A DNA stretch of 33,553 nucleotides from Streptomyces hiroshimensis (GCF_014650335.1 NZ_BMUT01000025.1:1-33553); one strand, 5' to 3'; positions 7,730 through 16,306 are shown, numbered from the stretch's first letter. The notes: a model not told the origin generated them from the letters alone. Translations and numbers: made by a program.

Positions 7730-9301
7730 ATGAATGCCCACCGTGTTTCTCACTCACCCGGTCTGCGAGCGTGGCTCGGCCTGCTGGTGGTACTCGGCCC
7801 GGTCCTGCTGGTCGCGATGGACGGCTCGGTCCTGTTTCTGGCGATGACCGAGATCTCCGAGGCGCTGTCGCCGACTGCCGGTCAGGCGTTGTGGATCCTG
7901 GATGCCTACGGATTCGCCGTCGGGTCCCTGCTCATCGCGTTCGGGAACATCGGCGACCGGTACGGGCGGCTGAAGCTTTTGATGACCGGCACGGCAGTGT
8001 TCGGCGCGGCCTCGACGGGGGCAGCCCTCGCCCCTGGGCCGGAGCTGCTGATCGTCTTCCGGGCGCTGATGGGTGTGGCCGGTGCCACGCTGCTGCCGTC
8101 AGCACTGGCGGTACTGAGCGAGCTGTTCACCGGCCCGCGCCAGCGGGCGAGAGCGATCGGGATCTTCGCCGCCGCCTTCGCCGCCGGCTTCGCGATCGGC
8201 CCGGTCGTCGGCGGACAGCTGCTGAGCAGCTTCTGGTGGGGGTCGGTCTTCCTGATCAATCTCCCCGTCGTCGTGCTCTTCCTGGTCCTGGCCCCGGTCC
8301 TGCTCCGCGAGGTACGGGCCACACGTACCGGCCGCATCGACGTCCTGAGCGTGGTGCTCTCCGCCTCAGGCATCCTGCTGACCGTCTACGCGGTCAAGCG
8401 CGCTGCCGCACAGGGGCTGACCGCGGCCCCGGTGGCCACAGGCATCGCCGGCATCGCCGGGATCGCCGCCCTGGGGTGGTTCGCCCGGCGGCAACTCAGT
8501 CTCGCCCACCCGCTGATCGACTTCAGCCTCTTCCGCGACCGGGTGTTCACGATCGCGGCCCTCACCGGGCTCCTGCCTCTGGCCGCATGGTCGGCCATGG
8601 CCTACCTCGGCGGCATCTACCTCCAGTCCGTCCTCGGGCTGAAAGTCCTGGACGCGGCTCTCGTCGCGCTCCCGGGAGCGGCTGTGCTCACCCTCACCTG
8701 CATCGTCACACCGGCACTCATCGCGCGTACCGGCGTACGGGCCGCACTGATCGCCTGCCACTTCTTCATCGCCGCAGGTCTGCTCCTGCTGCTGGTCACC
8801 GGCGCCACTAGCGTCACCAGCGGTATCGGCTGGTACGTGGCGTCCACCGTCATCACCGGCCTCGGCTACGGCATCTCCTTCAGCGTGGTCGCCGATACCG
8901 CCGTGGCCGCAGTTCCCGCAGAACGCGCCGGGTCCGCGGCGGCAATCGCCGAGACCGGCAACGAGATCGGCAACGCCCTCGGTATCGCGCTCCTCGGCTC
9001 GCTGGCCGCCCTGGTCTTCCGGCTCCAGGGACCCGGCGTCGCCGGCACTCTCAGCGAAACGCTGCAGGTCCCCGGCCTCACGGCCGCGGTCATCGGTGAT
9101 GCGAAGTCAGCCTTCGTCACCGGTGTGCACATCGCCGCCCTCATCGCGGGCGTCCTGCACGCCGCGCTCGGCGTCTTCGCCCTGCGGCACCTGCCGAGGG
9201 CCGCCGCAGGTGCGGCCGGTACCGGCGGCACCGGCCGCACCTGCGGCGCCTGTCCGGGCCCCCTGAGCCAGGACGCCACCGAAGACAGCAGCGTCCGGTG
9301 A
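7730..9301 (+). CDS. MFS multidrug exporter, DHA2 (14-TM) family
   Basis: 523 residues with about 14 hydrophobic segments, matching the drug:proton antiporter-2 family (QacA/SmvA/EmrB type). The first helix carries MDGSVLFLAM (Asp31), equivalent to the family MDxTVxNVA motif. Motif A is GDRYGR (75-80). The antiporter motif C region reads AIGPVVGGQLL. The C-terminus is a Gly/Thr-rich tail. It would expel cationic or hydrophobic compounds from the cell in exchange for protons. The divergent XRE/MmyB regulator is the likely controller. Substrate unknown. Confidence 0.88.
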   Translation: MNAHRVSHSPGLRAWLGLLVVLGPVLLVAMDGSVLFLAMTEISEALSPTAGQALWILDAYGFAVGSLLIAFGNIGDRYGRLKLLMTGTAVFGAASTGAALAPGPELLIVFRALMGVAGATLLPSALAVLSELFTGPRQRARAIGIFAAAFAAGFAIGPVVGGQLLSSFWWGSVFLINLPVVVLFLVLAPVLLREVRATRTGRIDVLSVVLSASGILLTVYAVKRAAAQGLTAAPVATGIAGIAGIAALGWFARRQLSLAHPLIDFSLFRDRVFTIAALTGLLPLAAWSAMAYLGGIYLQSVLGLKVLDAALVALPGAAVLTLTCIVTPALIARTGVRAALIACHFFIAAGLLLLLVTGATSVTSGIGWYVASTVITGLGYGISFSVVADTAVAAVPAERAGSAAAIAETGNEIGNALGIALLGSLAALVFRLQGPGVAGTLSETLQVPGLTAAVIGDAKSAFVTGVHIAALIAGVLHAALGVFALRHLPRAAAGAAGTGGTGRTCGACPGPLSQDATEDSSVR

Positions 9302-9402
9302 CCCATGCCGGCTCCCCGCTCAGCATCGAGGGCCGTCAGTATCGAGGGCCGGACGTGCCCGGCAGCGTGACCCGGCGGCGTGAAGGGCCCGGGGGGGGCT
9401 TC

Positions 9403-9433
9403 TTGACCTGAAGCATGATTGAGGTTCTACCGT
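9403..9433 (+). promoter_or_regulatory. SoxR-box-like MerR-type promoter
   Basis: TTGACC (-35, 9403-9408) and TACCGT (-10, 9428-9433) are separated by 19 bases, the over-long spacing typical of MerR/SoxR-activated promoters. Inside lies the dyad ACCTGAAG (9406-9413) ... TTGAGGT (9419-9425), which agrees with the SoxR box ACCTCAAG-N4-CTTGAGGT at 14 of 20 positions, including nearly all arm bases. The NmrA-type reductase starts 39 bases beyond the -10. No soxR gene is in the window, so a chromosomal SoxR would act in trans. Confidence 0.6.
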
Positions 9434-9471
9434 GTCGTCTGGTTGATCATTCTGACGACGGGAAACAGCTC

Positions 9472-10305
9472 ATGATCCTCGTGACCGGAGCCACCGGAAA
9501 CATCGGCAGCGCCCTGCTGGAGGAGTTGCACGCACGCGGCATCGGTCCGCTCAGAGGACTCACCCGTGATGCCGCACGGGCCGTCTTCCCCGAAGGGGTC
9601 GAAGCCGTGGAGGGCGACTTCGCGGAGCCGGCGTCGCTCAAGCCCGCGATGGAGGGAGTGCGCTCGCTGTTTCTCGTGTCGCGTCTGGGGCCGGACGCCG
9701 ACATCCTCGAAGCGGCCCGGCAGGCGGGTGTGGAGCACGTCGTGCTGGTGTCCTCCATCACCGTCCAGACCCACCCCCGCCTCGGCCCTGCCGGCGAGAA
9801 CCTGGCGGTGGAGCAACTGCTCAAGTCAAGCGGTATGGCCTGGACGATCCTGCGGCCGACACAGTTCGCCTCGAACGCCCTCATGTGGGCGGCTTCCATC
9901 CGTGACCACGAGAGCGTCCGCGCACCGTACGCGGACACTGCACTGCCGACCATCCACCCTGCGGACATCGCGTCGGTGGCACGGGTGGCACTGACCGAGC
10001 CCGGCCACCAGGGGCACACGTATGCCTTGACCGGTCCGCAGCCGGTGACCGCCCGGCAGCAGGCCGAGGCCATCGCGGCAGCACTGGGCCGGGAGGTCCC
10101 CTTCACCGAGATCAGCCGCCAGGAAGCCCACGCGCAGATGGCCGCGGTCTTCGGAGCCGAGGCCGCGGACGCGGTGCTCGACGTCACGGGCGGAGACGTC
10201 AACGACGAGCTGCTGATGGTGCGCGACACCGTTTCACAGGTCACCGGAACGCCGGCCCGCCCGTTTCAGCAGTGGGCTTCGGAGAACGCCGACGCCTTCC
10301 GCTGA
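9472..10305 (+). CDS. NmrA-like NAD(P)-binding oxidoreductase
   Basis: 277 residues. The Rossmann motif GATGNIG (residues 6-12) follows the start MILVT, then come the NmrA/atypical-SDR features: VEGDF, VVLVSSITVQ and LRPTQFASNAL. The catalytic Tyr-x3-Lys of classical SDRs is absent, as usual for this NmrA/YtfG-type group, which reduces quinones or senses redox cofactor. ATG 9472 is chosen because the Rossmann strand begins there and GGGAA lies just upstream; an open frame from 9415 would overlap the promoter. S. coelicolor SoxR controls a small regulon that includes an NmrA/epimerase-like gene, so a redox-cycler response role is likely. It is convergent with the cupin gene. Confidence 0.85.
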   Translation: MILVTGATGNIGSALLEELHARGIGPLRGLTRDAARAVFPEGVEAVEGDFAEPASLKPAMEGVRSLFLVSRLGPDADILEAARQAGVEHVVLVSSITVQTHPRLGPAGENLAVEQLLKSSGMAWTILRPTQFASNALMWAASIRDHESVRAPYADTALPTIHPADIASVARVALTEPGHQGHTYALTGPQPVTARQQAEAIAAALGREVPFTEISRQEAHAQMAAVFGAEAADAVLDVTGGDVNDELLMVRDTVSQVTGTPARPFQQWASENADAFR

Positions 10306-10392
10306 ACCGCCTGGGCCTGCGGACGGCCTGCCGCAGGGCACGAGTTCGCCACCTCGGCTTGGCTTGGCTTGCGCCGGGTGGCGCGTATGTGC

Positions 10393-10416
10393 GGCCCGGC
10401 GGCCGGAGGCCGGGCC
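10393..10416. terminator. Hairpin terminator between convergent NmrA-like and cupin genes
   Basis: Arms GGCCCGGC (10393-10400) and GCCGGGCC (10409-10416) with an 8-base loop. The right arm touches the stop codon of the cupin gene (10416-10418). It could end transcription from both sides. Confidence 0.5.
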
Positions 10417-10913
10417 TATCCGCGTGCGGCGTCCCAGACCGCGCTGGTCCCGAAGTAGGAGTCGTACAGTTCCTGGACTTCGAGAAGGCTCTCCGGCGGC
10501 ACCTTGCCGTAGCGGATGCGCTCAAGATGGCGGAAGTACTCAAAGCGCTCCACCCCGGGCGTGATGATGACGAGCATGTCCGCAATCTCACCGGGCGCGG
10601 CGGCAAAAGCATGCTGGGTGCCGGGCGGTACGACGACCACGTCCCCGCGCTCCGCGGTGACCACCTGATCACCCGACAGCAGCTGGGCAGTGCCGTCGAG
10701 GACATAGAACATCTCGGCGGACTTGCCGTGGTGGTGCGGGCGGGCGCCGTTCGCGCCCTTGCCGAGGGTGACACGCATGCTGGAGAGCGCGCCGCCCGTG
10801 GCAGGGCTGTCCACGAGCAGCTGGTTGGTCACCGGACCACCCACGCCGGTCAATTCGGCGTCAGCAGCGCGTACGACGACGGTTTCGTCGAAGTCGGGGA
10901 TGAAGAGGGACAT
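10416..10913 (-). CDS. Cupin-domain protein
   Basis: 165 residues, single cupin_2 barrel. Cupin motif 1 is ARPHHHGKSAEMFYVLDG, with metal ligands His60, His62 and Glu68. Motif 2 is PPGTQHAFAA, with His101. ATG 10913 has a clear AGGAG ribosome site 8 bases upstream. Small single-domain cupins range from dioxygenases to isomerases and binding proteins, so the reaction cannot be named. The gene stands alone and converges on the redox-type NmrA gene. Confidence 0.85.
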   Translation of the reverse strand: MSLFIPDFDETVVVRAADAELTGVGGPVTNQLLVDSPATGGALSSMRVTLGKGANGARPHHHGKSAEMFYVLDGTAQLLSGDQVVTAERGDVVVVPPGTQHAFAAAPGEIADMLVIITPGVERFEYFRHLERIRYGKVPPESLLEVQELYDSYFGTSAVWDAARG

Positions 10914-11035
10914 CGTTTGCTCCTGAAATGTTGATCACGCCGGAACGTACGTCATGCGCCGGGCCGAAGGCCACAGCGGCTCCTGCCGGACAGTGACCAC
11001 CAGTCGAACGGTCAGGACAGCGCACCCCGGTTTCC

Positions 11036-11290
11036 ATGGCCGACAACGCTGTAACTGATCGTTTCAGAATGGGGCTGGCGGTTGACAGCCCGTCTGGGCA
11101 GGGTCTGAGGGGGGCTGCTGATCTGGTTCCCGGTGACCTGTGGGAGCGCGTAGCCCCCTTGCTCCCACCACGCCCGCCGCGAAGGCACCGGTACCCCGGG
11201 CGGCTCCCGGTGCCGGACCGGGTAGCGCTCGCCGGCATCGTCTATGTCTTGCGCAAGGGGGTGTCCTGGCGTGACGTCCCCACACAGGCG
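11036..11290 (+). pseudogene. IS5-family transposase, N-terminal fragment
   Basis: The translation LVPGDLWERVAPLLPP, GIVYVLRKGVSWRDVP is the conserved N-terminal DUF4096-type domain of IS5-group transposases. Homology stops at about 11285, just after WRDVP, where family members continue with a conserved GCSG segment. The DDE catalytic part is absent, so the element is dead. Confidence 0.7.
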
Positions 11291-11324
11291 TGCTGGCGCG
11301 GCCACGACTTGCGGAGTCGGCGGA

Positions 11325-11470
11325 GCCGGCCGGACCCATGTGCGCAACCCCCTGGAACGTCTGGGCGTCCATCTGCACTCTCACACCCGGGTCCAAGCCG
11401 TCCACCGCGGTGGACTGTCAACCGACCACGGTGAGCTGGCCGGGGATGTGGTTGTCTGGGCTGCCGCGTC
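11325..11470 (+). pseudogene. Remnant of a NADH-dehydrogenase-2-like flavoprotein
   Basis: About 45 residues read LERLGVHLHSHTRVQAVHRG and DHGELAGDVVVWAAA. This is the region of FAD/NAD-dependent pyridine nucleotide oxidoreductases just before the second FAD contact (usually VVWAAG). Both flanks lack recognisable family sequence, so only a fragment remains. It abuts the IS5 fragment. Confidence 0.45.
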
Positions 11471-11904
11471 CCCCAAGCCAGCTGCCCGCCCGGCCTCCAC
11501 CCGCCGCCGGTGGACCCGGAGCAGTCCACCGAGCTGTCCCGCAGGCCGCCTCCTCGCATACCCTCCGTCCCGGTCGGCTGCCAAGGGCGCCTTGCAGCGG
11601 GGGCGCGGCAGGCCTGACCTCTTGGGGGTGGCGTGGCAAGAGCTGCCCCGAGCCGTGGACGAGACGGCCAAGCTCACTCCAGGTATGGACGGCCGCGGTG
11701 TGCGAGACCGGCTTCATGCGGCCGGTCACCCCCCTGAGGGCGAGCCGGCCGAGGCGCCGGCCTGCAGTGCAGCCGGCCGTTAAGACGTGACGGTGCGGCC
11801 GTCGATCAGATAGCGGCCGGCGGTCCCCGCGGGCGCGAGGGCCGGGCAGGCGGGCTGTATGCGGTGGCTGAGCCTCGCTGTACGCAGCCAGCCCGGTGCG
11901 ACGG
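11471..11904. other. Gap with no supported gene
   Basis: Open frames are present on both strands but none has a ribosome site with a protein-like start. The sequence downstream of the flavoprotein scrap is probably further decayed coding DNA. Nothing else is recognised. Confidence 0.4.
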
Positions 11905-12486
11905 TCAGCGGTAGCGGATCAGCCCGGAGGTGTCGAAGGTCCATTGCCCAGCCGGGAACGTGTCGCCGAACATGCAGGGAACCGAGTGCCGGTACCGGAT
12001 ACCGTCGGGGCCGGGCTTCGGGTCGGAGTGCACGCCGATCGTGCCGTCTCGGGGGTCCACGATCACGTAGACGGGCACGCCCATCCTGGGGTAGTCGTAC
12101 AGCTTCGTGACGAGATCATTCTTCGGATTCGTCTTCGAGACGATCTCGACCACGATGAGCACCGCGCGGGGATCGACCGAGTCCGCCTGCGGATCGACAT
12201 CTCCGGTGACAAACGCCATCAGGTCAGGGACCTTCTCCAGACCCGTTACGGGGTCGGTCATGTCCGTGTCGTTGACGGCCGTCACGTGAGGAGTCTGTGC
12301 CTCGATCTGCTCACGGAAGATACGGGCGTTCGTCCCGTGAGGCAGATTCGGACTCATCGCAACGAGCTTCACCTCACCATCGGTCGTCTCGACCTTCCAC
12401 CCCTTCTCCAGATGCTCGGCATACTCCGAGAGATGAGCCACCACCTCCCTCATCCGGGCCACTTCATCGGGGCTCATACCGTTCAT
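11905..12486 (-). CDS. Uma2-family (DUF820) putative restriction-endonuclease-fold protein
   Basis: 193 residues, normal for the family. Uma2 proteins have a PD-(D/E)XK-type nuclease fold. Visible elements are Pro87-Asp88 (KVPDLMAFV), Glu114 in VVEIVSKTN with Lys118, and the conserved YPRMGVPVYVIVDP. The active-site pattern therefore looks complete. ATG 12486 has GCGAGGA about 7 bases upstream. These genes are very numerous in Streptomyces, and their substrate and role are not established. It is adjacent to the degenerate CRISPR repeats (12571-12840), but no functional link is shown. Confidence 0.85.
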   Translation of the reverse strand: MNGMSPDEVARMREVVAHLSEYAEHLEKGWKVETTDGEVKLVAMSPNLPHGTNARIFREQIEAQTPHVTAVNDTDMTDPVTGLEKVPDLMAFVTGDVDPQADSVDPRAVLIVVEIVSKTNPKNDLVTKLYDYPRMGVPVYVIVDPRDGTIGVHSDPKPGPDGIRYRHSVPCMFGDTFPAGQWTFDTSGLIRYR

Positions 12487-12570
12487 GATGGTCCTCGCCT
12501 TAAGGTCATCTCTGAAAAGACCGTGGTCACGACGAGTCTATGAGTACGCCCGGCACAACCGACCCCACGA

Positions 12571-12840
12571 CCAGACCCCTGCCGGCACAGCGAACAGCTC
12601 AGCCCGCACAGCGGCGGCAGAACGCAGGCGAAGCCACCCCGACATACAGGGGGAGCAGGAAGATCTTCTTGGCATCCGTGCCCGGCTTCAGGGGCATCCC
12701 CGCATGCACGAGGAGCAGGTGCCCCCTGCAGCGGGCCAGCGGTCCGTCGGCGGGTCCATCCCCACGCGCGGGGAGCAGCAGAAGGCACTGGGGCTTGGCC
12801 GTACAGATGACGGGGCTTCCTCCCCCACGGGACCTGAGAA
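12571..12840. CRISPR. Degenerate type I-E-like CRISPR repeats, cluster 1
   Basis: Three recognisable repeats at 12632-12658, 12691-12718 and 12752-12778, plus weaker ones at 12571-12597 and about 12814-12839. Each has a C-rich left arm (CCACCCC, CATCCCC, CCATCCCC) and ends in GGAGCAG or a derivative. Ends at 12597, 12658, 12718, 12778 and about 12838 give steps of 61, 60, 60 and 60, matching the I-E layout of 28-29-base repeats with 32-33-base spacers. The 12752 copy is closest to the Streptomyces I-E consensus (GGGACCATCCCCGC...GCGGGGAGCAC/G). Repeats have diverged from each other and no cas gene is present, so this looks like a fossil array. Confidence 0.6.
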
Positions 12841-12868
12841 ACAGGCCTTGCCTGCGGGGGCTAACGGG

Positions 12869-13417
12869 TCATTCGCCCTGCAGATCTCTTCGGCACGCTT
12901 CCAGGAACCGATTGCCTGCGGTCCCGAGTTCCGATGCGACCGACCTGATCTGGGCAGCAAGCCGAGCAGCCCGGTCTGTGCCGTCAGTGTCGGGCTCCTG
13001 CAGGAAATCATTTGCTCCGTTACGAGCGACCTGCCAGATACGCAAAGCTTCTGCCCGCGCCTGCTCACTGCCGAAAAGAGCCACCTGGTCATACGCCTTG
13101 CGCAGCTCGGTACGGAGCTCACGCCAGCGATCCTCCACTGCCGCACGCCGCGCCGCACCGTCCGGGCCTAACACCAGTGGCAGCTCAGACCGTATGAACT
13201 GCTGCGCCTCCTCACCGGCAAGCGACAGGCCACCGTAGGCCTTCACACGTTCCTCCCGCAGCCACTTGACGCGATCCAGATCAACCCGCATCACCTCAAG
13301 GGCGCGCACGTCCCGCGCCCGCCGACGCTCAAGGTAGGCATTTGCAAGCAGAGACAACATCACACCACTCAACGCGGCCCCGGCAGTAATCAACTGCATC
13401 ACAGACCCGGACTCCAT
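12869..13417 (-). CDS. Membrane-anchored hypothetical protein
   Basis: 182 residues. One N-terminal transmembrane helix (about residues 7-28, LITAGAALSGVMLSLLANAY) is followed by a basic stretch (ERRRARD) and a helical cytoplasmic domain of about 150 residues (VKWLREERVKAYGG, WRELRTELRKAYDQVALFG). Positive residues after the helix predict the C-terminal domain inside. ATG 13417 has GGGAGGGG a few bases upstream; the open frame continues upstream but that part is not protein-like. No family recognised. It sits exactly between two clusters of degenerate CRISPR repeats. Confidence 0.75.
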   Translation of the reverse strand: MESGSVMQLITAGAALSGVMLSLLANAYLERRRARDVRALEVMRVDLDRVKWLREERVKAYGGLSLAGEEAQQFIRSELPLVLGPDGAARRAAVEDRWRELRTELRKAYDQVALFGSEQARAEALRIWQVARNGANDFLQEPDTDGTDRAARLAAQIRSVASELGTAGNRFLEACRRDLQGE

Positions 13418-13532
13418 CCGCCCCTCCCCCTTACCGGCGCACCAGCCACCCTGCAGCCCACCACGGCACCATCCCCCTGCACCACCAACCAGCCCTCTCA
13501 AACAGCTCCTGCAACCGGGGGAGGCCCCGGGG

Positions 13533-13676
13533 GGCGCCTCCGCATGTGCAGGGAGCAGACCGGGGGCTGCGCACCGACGCCCCGGAGAGGAAACGTCCCC
13601 ACGGGCACGGGGAGTACTCGGGGTACTTGGCGTTGCCGGCCTTGTCCATCGGGCCGTCCCTGCGCACGGGCAGCCG
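13533..13676. CRISPR. Degenerate type I-E-like CRISPR repeats, cluster 2
   Basis: Three repeats at 13533-13558, 13591-13617 and 13650-13676, with ends 59 bases apart. They read CCTCCGCATGTGC...GGGAGCAG, CGTCCCCACGGGCACGGGGAG and CCGTCCCTGCGCACGGGCAG. They have the same orientation and architecture as cluster 1. A fourth copy near 13711 is too weak to claim. Confidence 0.5.
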
Positions 13677-15290
13677 TCGGCTCTCGGGGCACGGGCCGAG
13701 GACCGGCTGATCCGCCTGTGCCATCTCGCCTCCGGTTCGGAGCTACCTGCCGCCGCGGCGGCTGGATCCGCGGCAACTGTCCCGGCTTCTGTGCACCTGA
13801 GCGGCCCTGGATGACCTTGCAGATGCCTTTCCGGGCCGCGTTCGTCGACGGCATCGCGGCAGATGGTCCTTGCCGCCTCCCCCGGGCCCTTCACCCGATC
13901 CCAGGCTCTACCGGCGCACCAGCGCATCTGCGGGCCGGTTTTCGGCGGCTCCGCCCCGCGTCGGTGGAGCGTATGCCGGCTTCATCCTCGACGGCGCGCT
14001 CATCGGCTGCAAGGCAACGATCCGCCCTCAGCGCCTGGGCCGCGCCGAGATCCGCCGCTCCTTGTTCTCGAAAGCGGCCTGATCCTTCTTTCCCTGTCGG
14101 CCGTTGCCGCACCGGACCCAGCGGTCAGAGACCGGGCTGTGAACGTCCTGCGCATTCTCTTCCGACGTCCCTGCCCCTTCAACGGAAGAGCCTCGGCCGG
14201 CAGCCGGGGCTCACATACCCCAAAGTTCCCCCGTGCCGCCCGGTTCAGGGGTTTTTCAACAGAACGGAGGCTCATGAGGCGAGTGCCGGCGCCTGCGGCC
14301 ATACGACAGGGAGGACGCGGGCAGCAAGACCGCCGCGAGCGTGATCTCCATGCTGCAGCTCGTCTCGGCCGCCTCGTCTGGCGCGACGCCGAAGTTGAGT
14401 TCGGCAACGGCATCGGCGACCAGGTCAACGCGCGCGTCCCCTGGATCACGGGTGACGCAGCGGACCTGGCGAAGAACAAGCCACAGCACGGCCCCGCGGC
14501 ACACACCGGTCAGGCCGCGGCAAGCACTCCCTGCACAGACGTCAGCACAGGCTCGTCCGGCACCCATGCCAACGGGGTGCACCCGGGGATCCTTCCCAGC
14601 GTCCCGTCAAGCGCAGCGAAGGTCCTTCCAGGCAGAGAACCGTGACAGCGAGATGACCCGGGATACCGGCGGCGGAACAGCGGTGATCAAACTCCCGGCC
14701 GCCGGATTCCCCTATGGAAAACGCAAGGGCGCGGCAACACCTTCGATACCGGCAATCGAAACAAGACGACGTCGTACAAGGCCCCCCTTACCGATGAAGA
14801 CAGCAGCCCACCCCGGACCGGAGATCGAGCTCGCCCCTCCACCGGTCTGCAGTGCGGCCGGGACTCTCCACCTCCGCCTGGAGTTCGACGGGCCGAGGAC
14901 TCGCAAAGGAACAGCAGATCAACACCGGCAACAGCGGCGGCAACGGGATGAGACATCCGTAACGATGAGACACACCGAACGCCAAGGGTCCATGGCCCGC
15001 ACTGCCGACATCAGCGATCTCCACGCCGGCAGACCCGCGGCCGGCCAGGAGCGGTGCCGGCGCCGACACAGGACGATATTCCTCCACCCGCCCATCACGC
15101 TCAAAGGCGCCGACCGGGTCAAGCAGCAACAACCCGACGCTCGGCAGCCCCCGGCGCCTTCGAGATCCGGCCGCAGGCGCACACAGCCTCACAGCTCACA
15201 GAACCCGATCCGCAGACCAGCAGCCCTGCAGCACCGCCGAACACGAGCCCTCCCACCCGAGACACAGCCCAGGACGAAGAGGGGACAGCA
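13677..15290. other. Decayed zone with unassigned coding scraps
   Basis: 1.6 kb without an intact gene. At 13963-14082 (+) a protein-like stretch AYAGFILDGALIGCKAT then RLGRAEIRRSLFSKAA ends at a stop and looks like the C-terminus of a lost gene. At about 14380-14480 (+) a frame gives FGNGIGDQVNARVPWITGDA, also protein-like, without a start. At 14719-14765 there is a sequence block shared with 24848-24900. Other long open frames are high-GC artefacts. Confidence 0.35.
14719..14765. repeat. Diverged repeat, copy 1 (matches 24848-24900)
   Basis: AGGGCGCGGCAACACCTTCG ATACCGGCAATCGAAAC here versus the block AGGGCGCGGCAGCGCCTTCG ATACCGGTATCCGGAAC at 24848-24890. Same orientation, about 85% identity. 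One frame gives GRGNTFDTGNRN versus GRGSAFDTGIRN, so both may be scraps of one gene family. Confidence 0.5.
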
Positions 15291-15528
15291 ATGCCACCCG
15301 GGCCGTCCTCGCCGCCCTGCTGTGTCCGGGCGGGACCCAGGCCGTGGGCGCCGCCCTGCTGCTCGCGGGGATGGCCGTCCCGCACCCGGTCCGGCCCGAC
15401 TGGCCCGACGCCCCCCGCTTCACCCCACCCGGCTACTCCCCCGCGACCGGCTGCTGACGCTGGACAAACGCCTTGAGGGCGCGGCTGCGCGGCCGGTCGT
15501 GGTGCCCGAGACGGCCCGGGAAGAGTAG
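15291..15528 (+). pseudogene. Small hypothetical gene, frameshifted
   Basis: Ribosome site GAGGGG precedes ATG 15291. The start frame gives nothing protein-like, but shifting by one base gives TRAVLAALLCPGGTQAVGAA LLLAG (a hydrophobic helix) and RPDWPDAPRFTPPGYSP. A second shift near 15440 continues as RDRLLTLDKRLEGAAARPVV to a stop at 15528. Together they would make a single-helix membrane protein of about 78 residues. Two frameshifts suggest decay. Confidence 0.3.
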
Positions 15529-15550
15529 CCGCGGCCCTCGGTGCCCGCGG

Positions 15551-16086
15551 CTACGACGCCTCGCACAGTGCAGGGTTTCCCATGGTCACCGAGCACGTGT
15601 CGAAACCGTCGTCCCCTTCAACAAGGCCATGGTTCTGCATCACGGTGATGGTGTCGTCGCCGTCGCCGTCGCGGACTCGGCTCTGCGTGCCTTCACTGGC
15701 TGCGGCGTTGTCCCTGACGTCGATGTGGTCGTTACCAGCGCCGCCCTGGATCAGGCCTCCCGTATGAGTGACCACGAAGATGTTGTCACCTCCCCCTCCG
15801 CCGCTGACGATGCCGAAGTCGTTCTCGGTGACATTGATGGTGTCTTTGCCGCCGCCCTCCAGGATGGCGTCGCCGGGTGCAAGGACGTCGCACGAGATGC
15901 TGTCGTCACCGTTGGTGCCGTTGATCTCCGGCCCCTGTTGACTCTGGCCGTTGACGAAACAGTTCATGGACGCCATGAATGCGTGCGTGGCGCGTCCGCG
16001 TGCGCCGGCGACATGGCCATCGCGACGGGAAACGCCAGAGCCACCACCATCGCACCGAATCGTCCCGCGCCGACTGGTGATTTCAC
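15551..16086 (-). pseudogene. Secreted RTX-like calcium-binding protein, frameshifted
   Basis: The frame from GTG 16086 encodes a signal peptide (MKSPVGAGRFGAMVVALAFP then VAMAMSPAHA) but stops after about 40 codons. The frame reading from about 15976 to the stop at 15551 encodes the mature protein: INGTNGDDSI, LEGGGKDTINV, SGGGGGDNIFVV, IQGGAGNDHIDV and GDGDDTITV. These are degenerate RTX nonapeptides (GGxGxDxx) that bind Ca2+ after export. The two parts are offset by one base near 15970-15990. The intact protein would have about 178 residues. Either a one-base indel has killed the gene or it is a sequence error. Confidence 0.65.
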
Positions 16087-16306
16087 AGCGATAGGTATGA
16101 TTATCCCCCCTTCTTTCCCTACTGGACCGAAGGGTCCACCTTCGCCGTGTGCCGGGGAAGACACCCGGCACGCGCACCACCCGTCCGGCGCAGCCCGAGA
16201 TCGAGCACATGCTCGGGCCGGGGTGCGACGGGCCCCGGCAGCAGCCGTGCCACGGCCTAGCGTGGTGCTTTGCACGCGAGCGGGTACGACTGCGGTGTGG
16301 TCTCGC

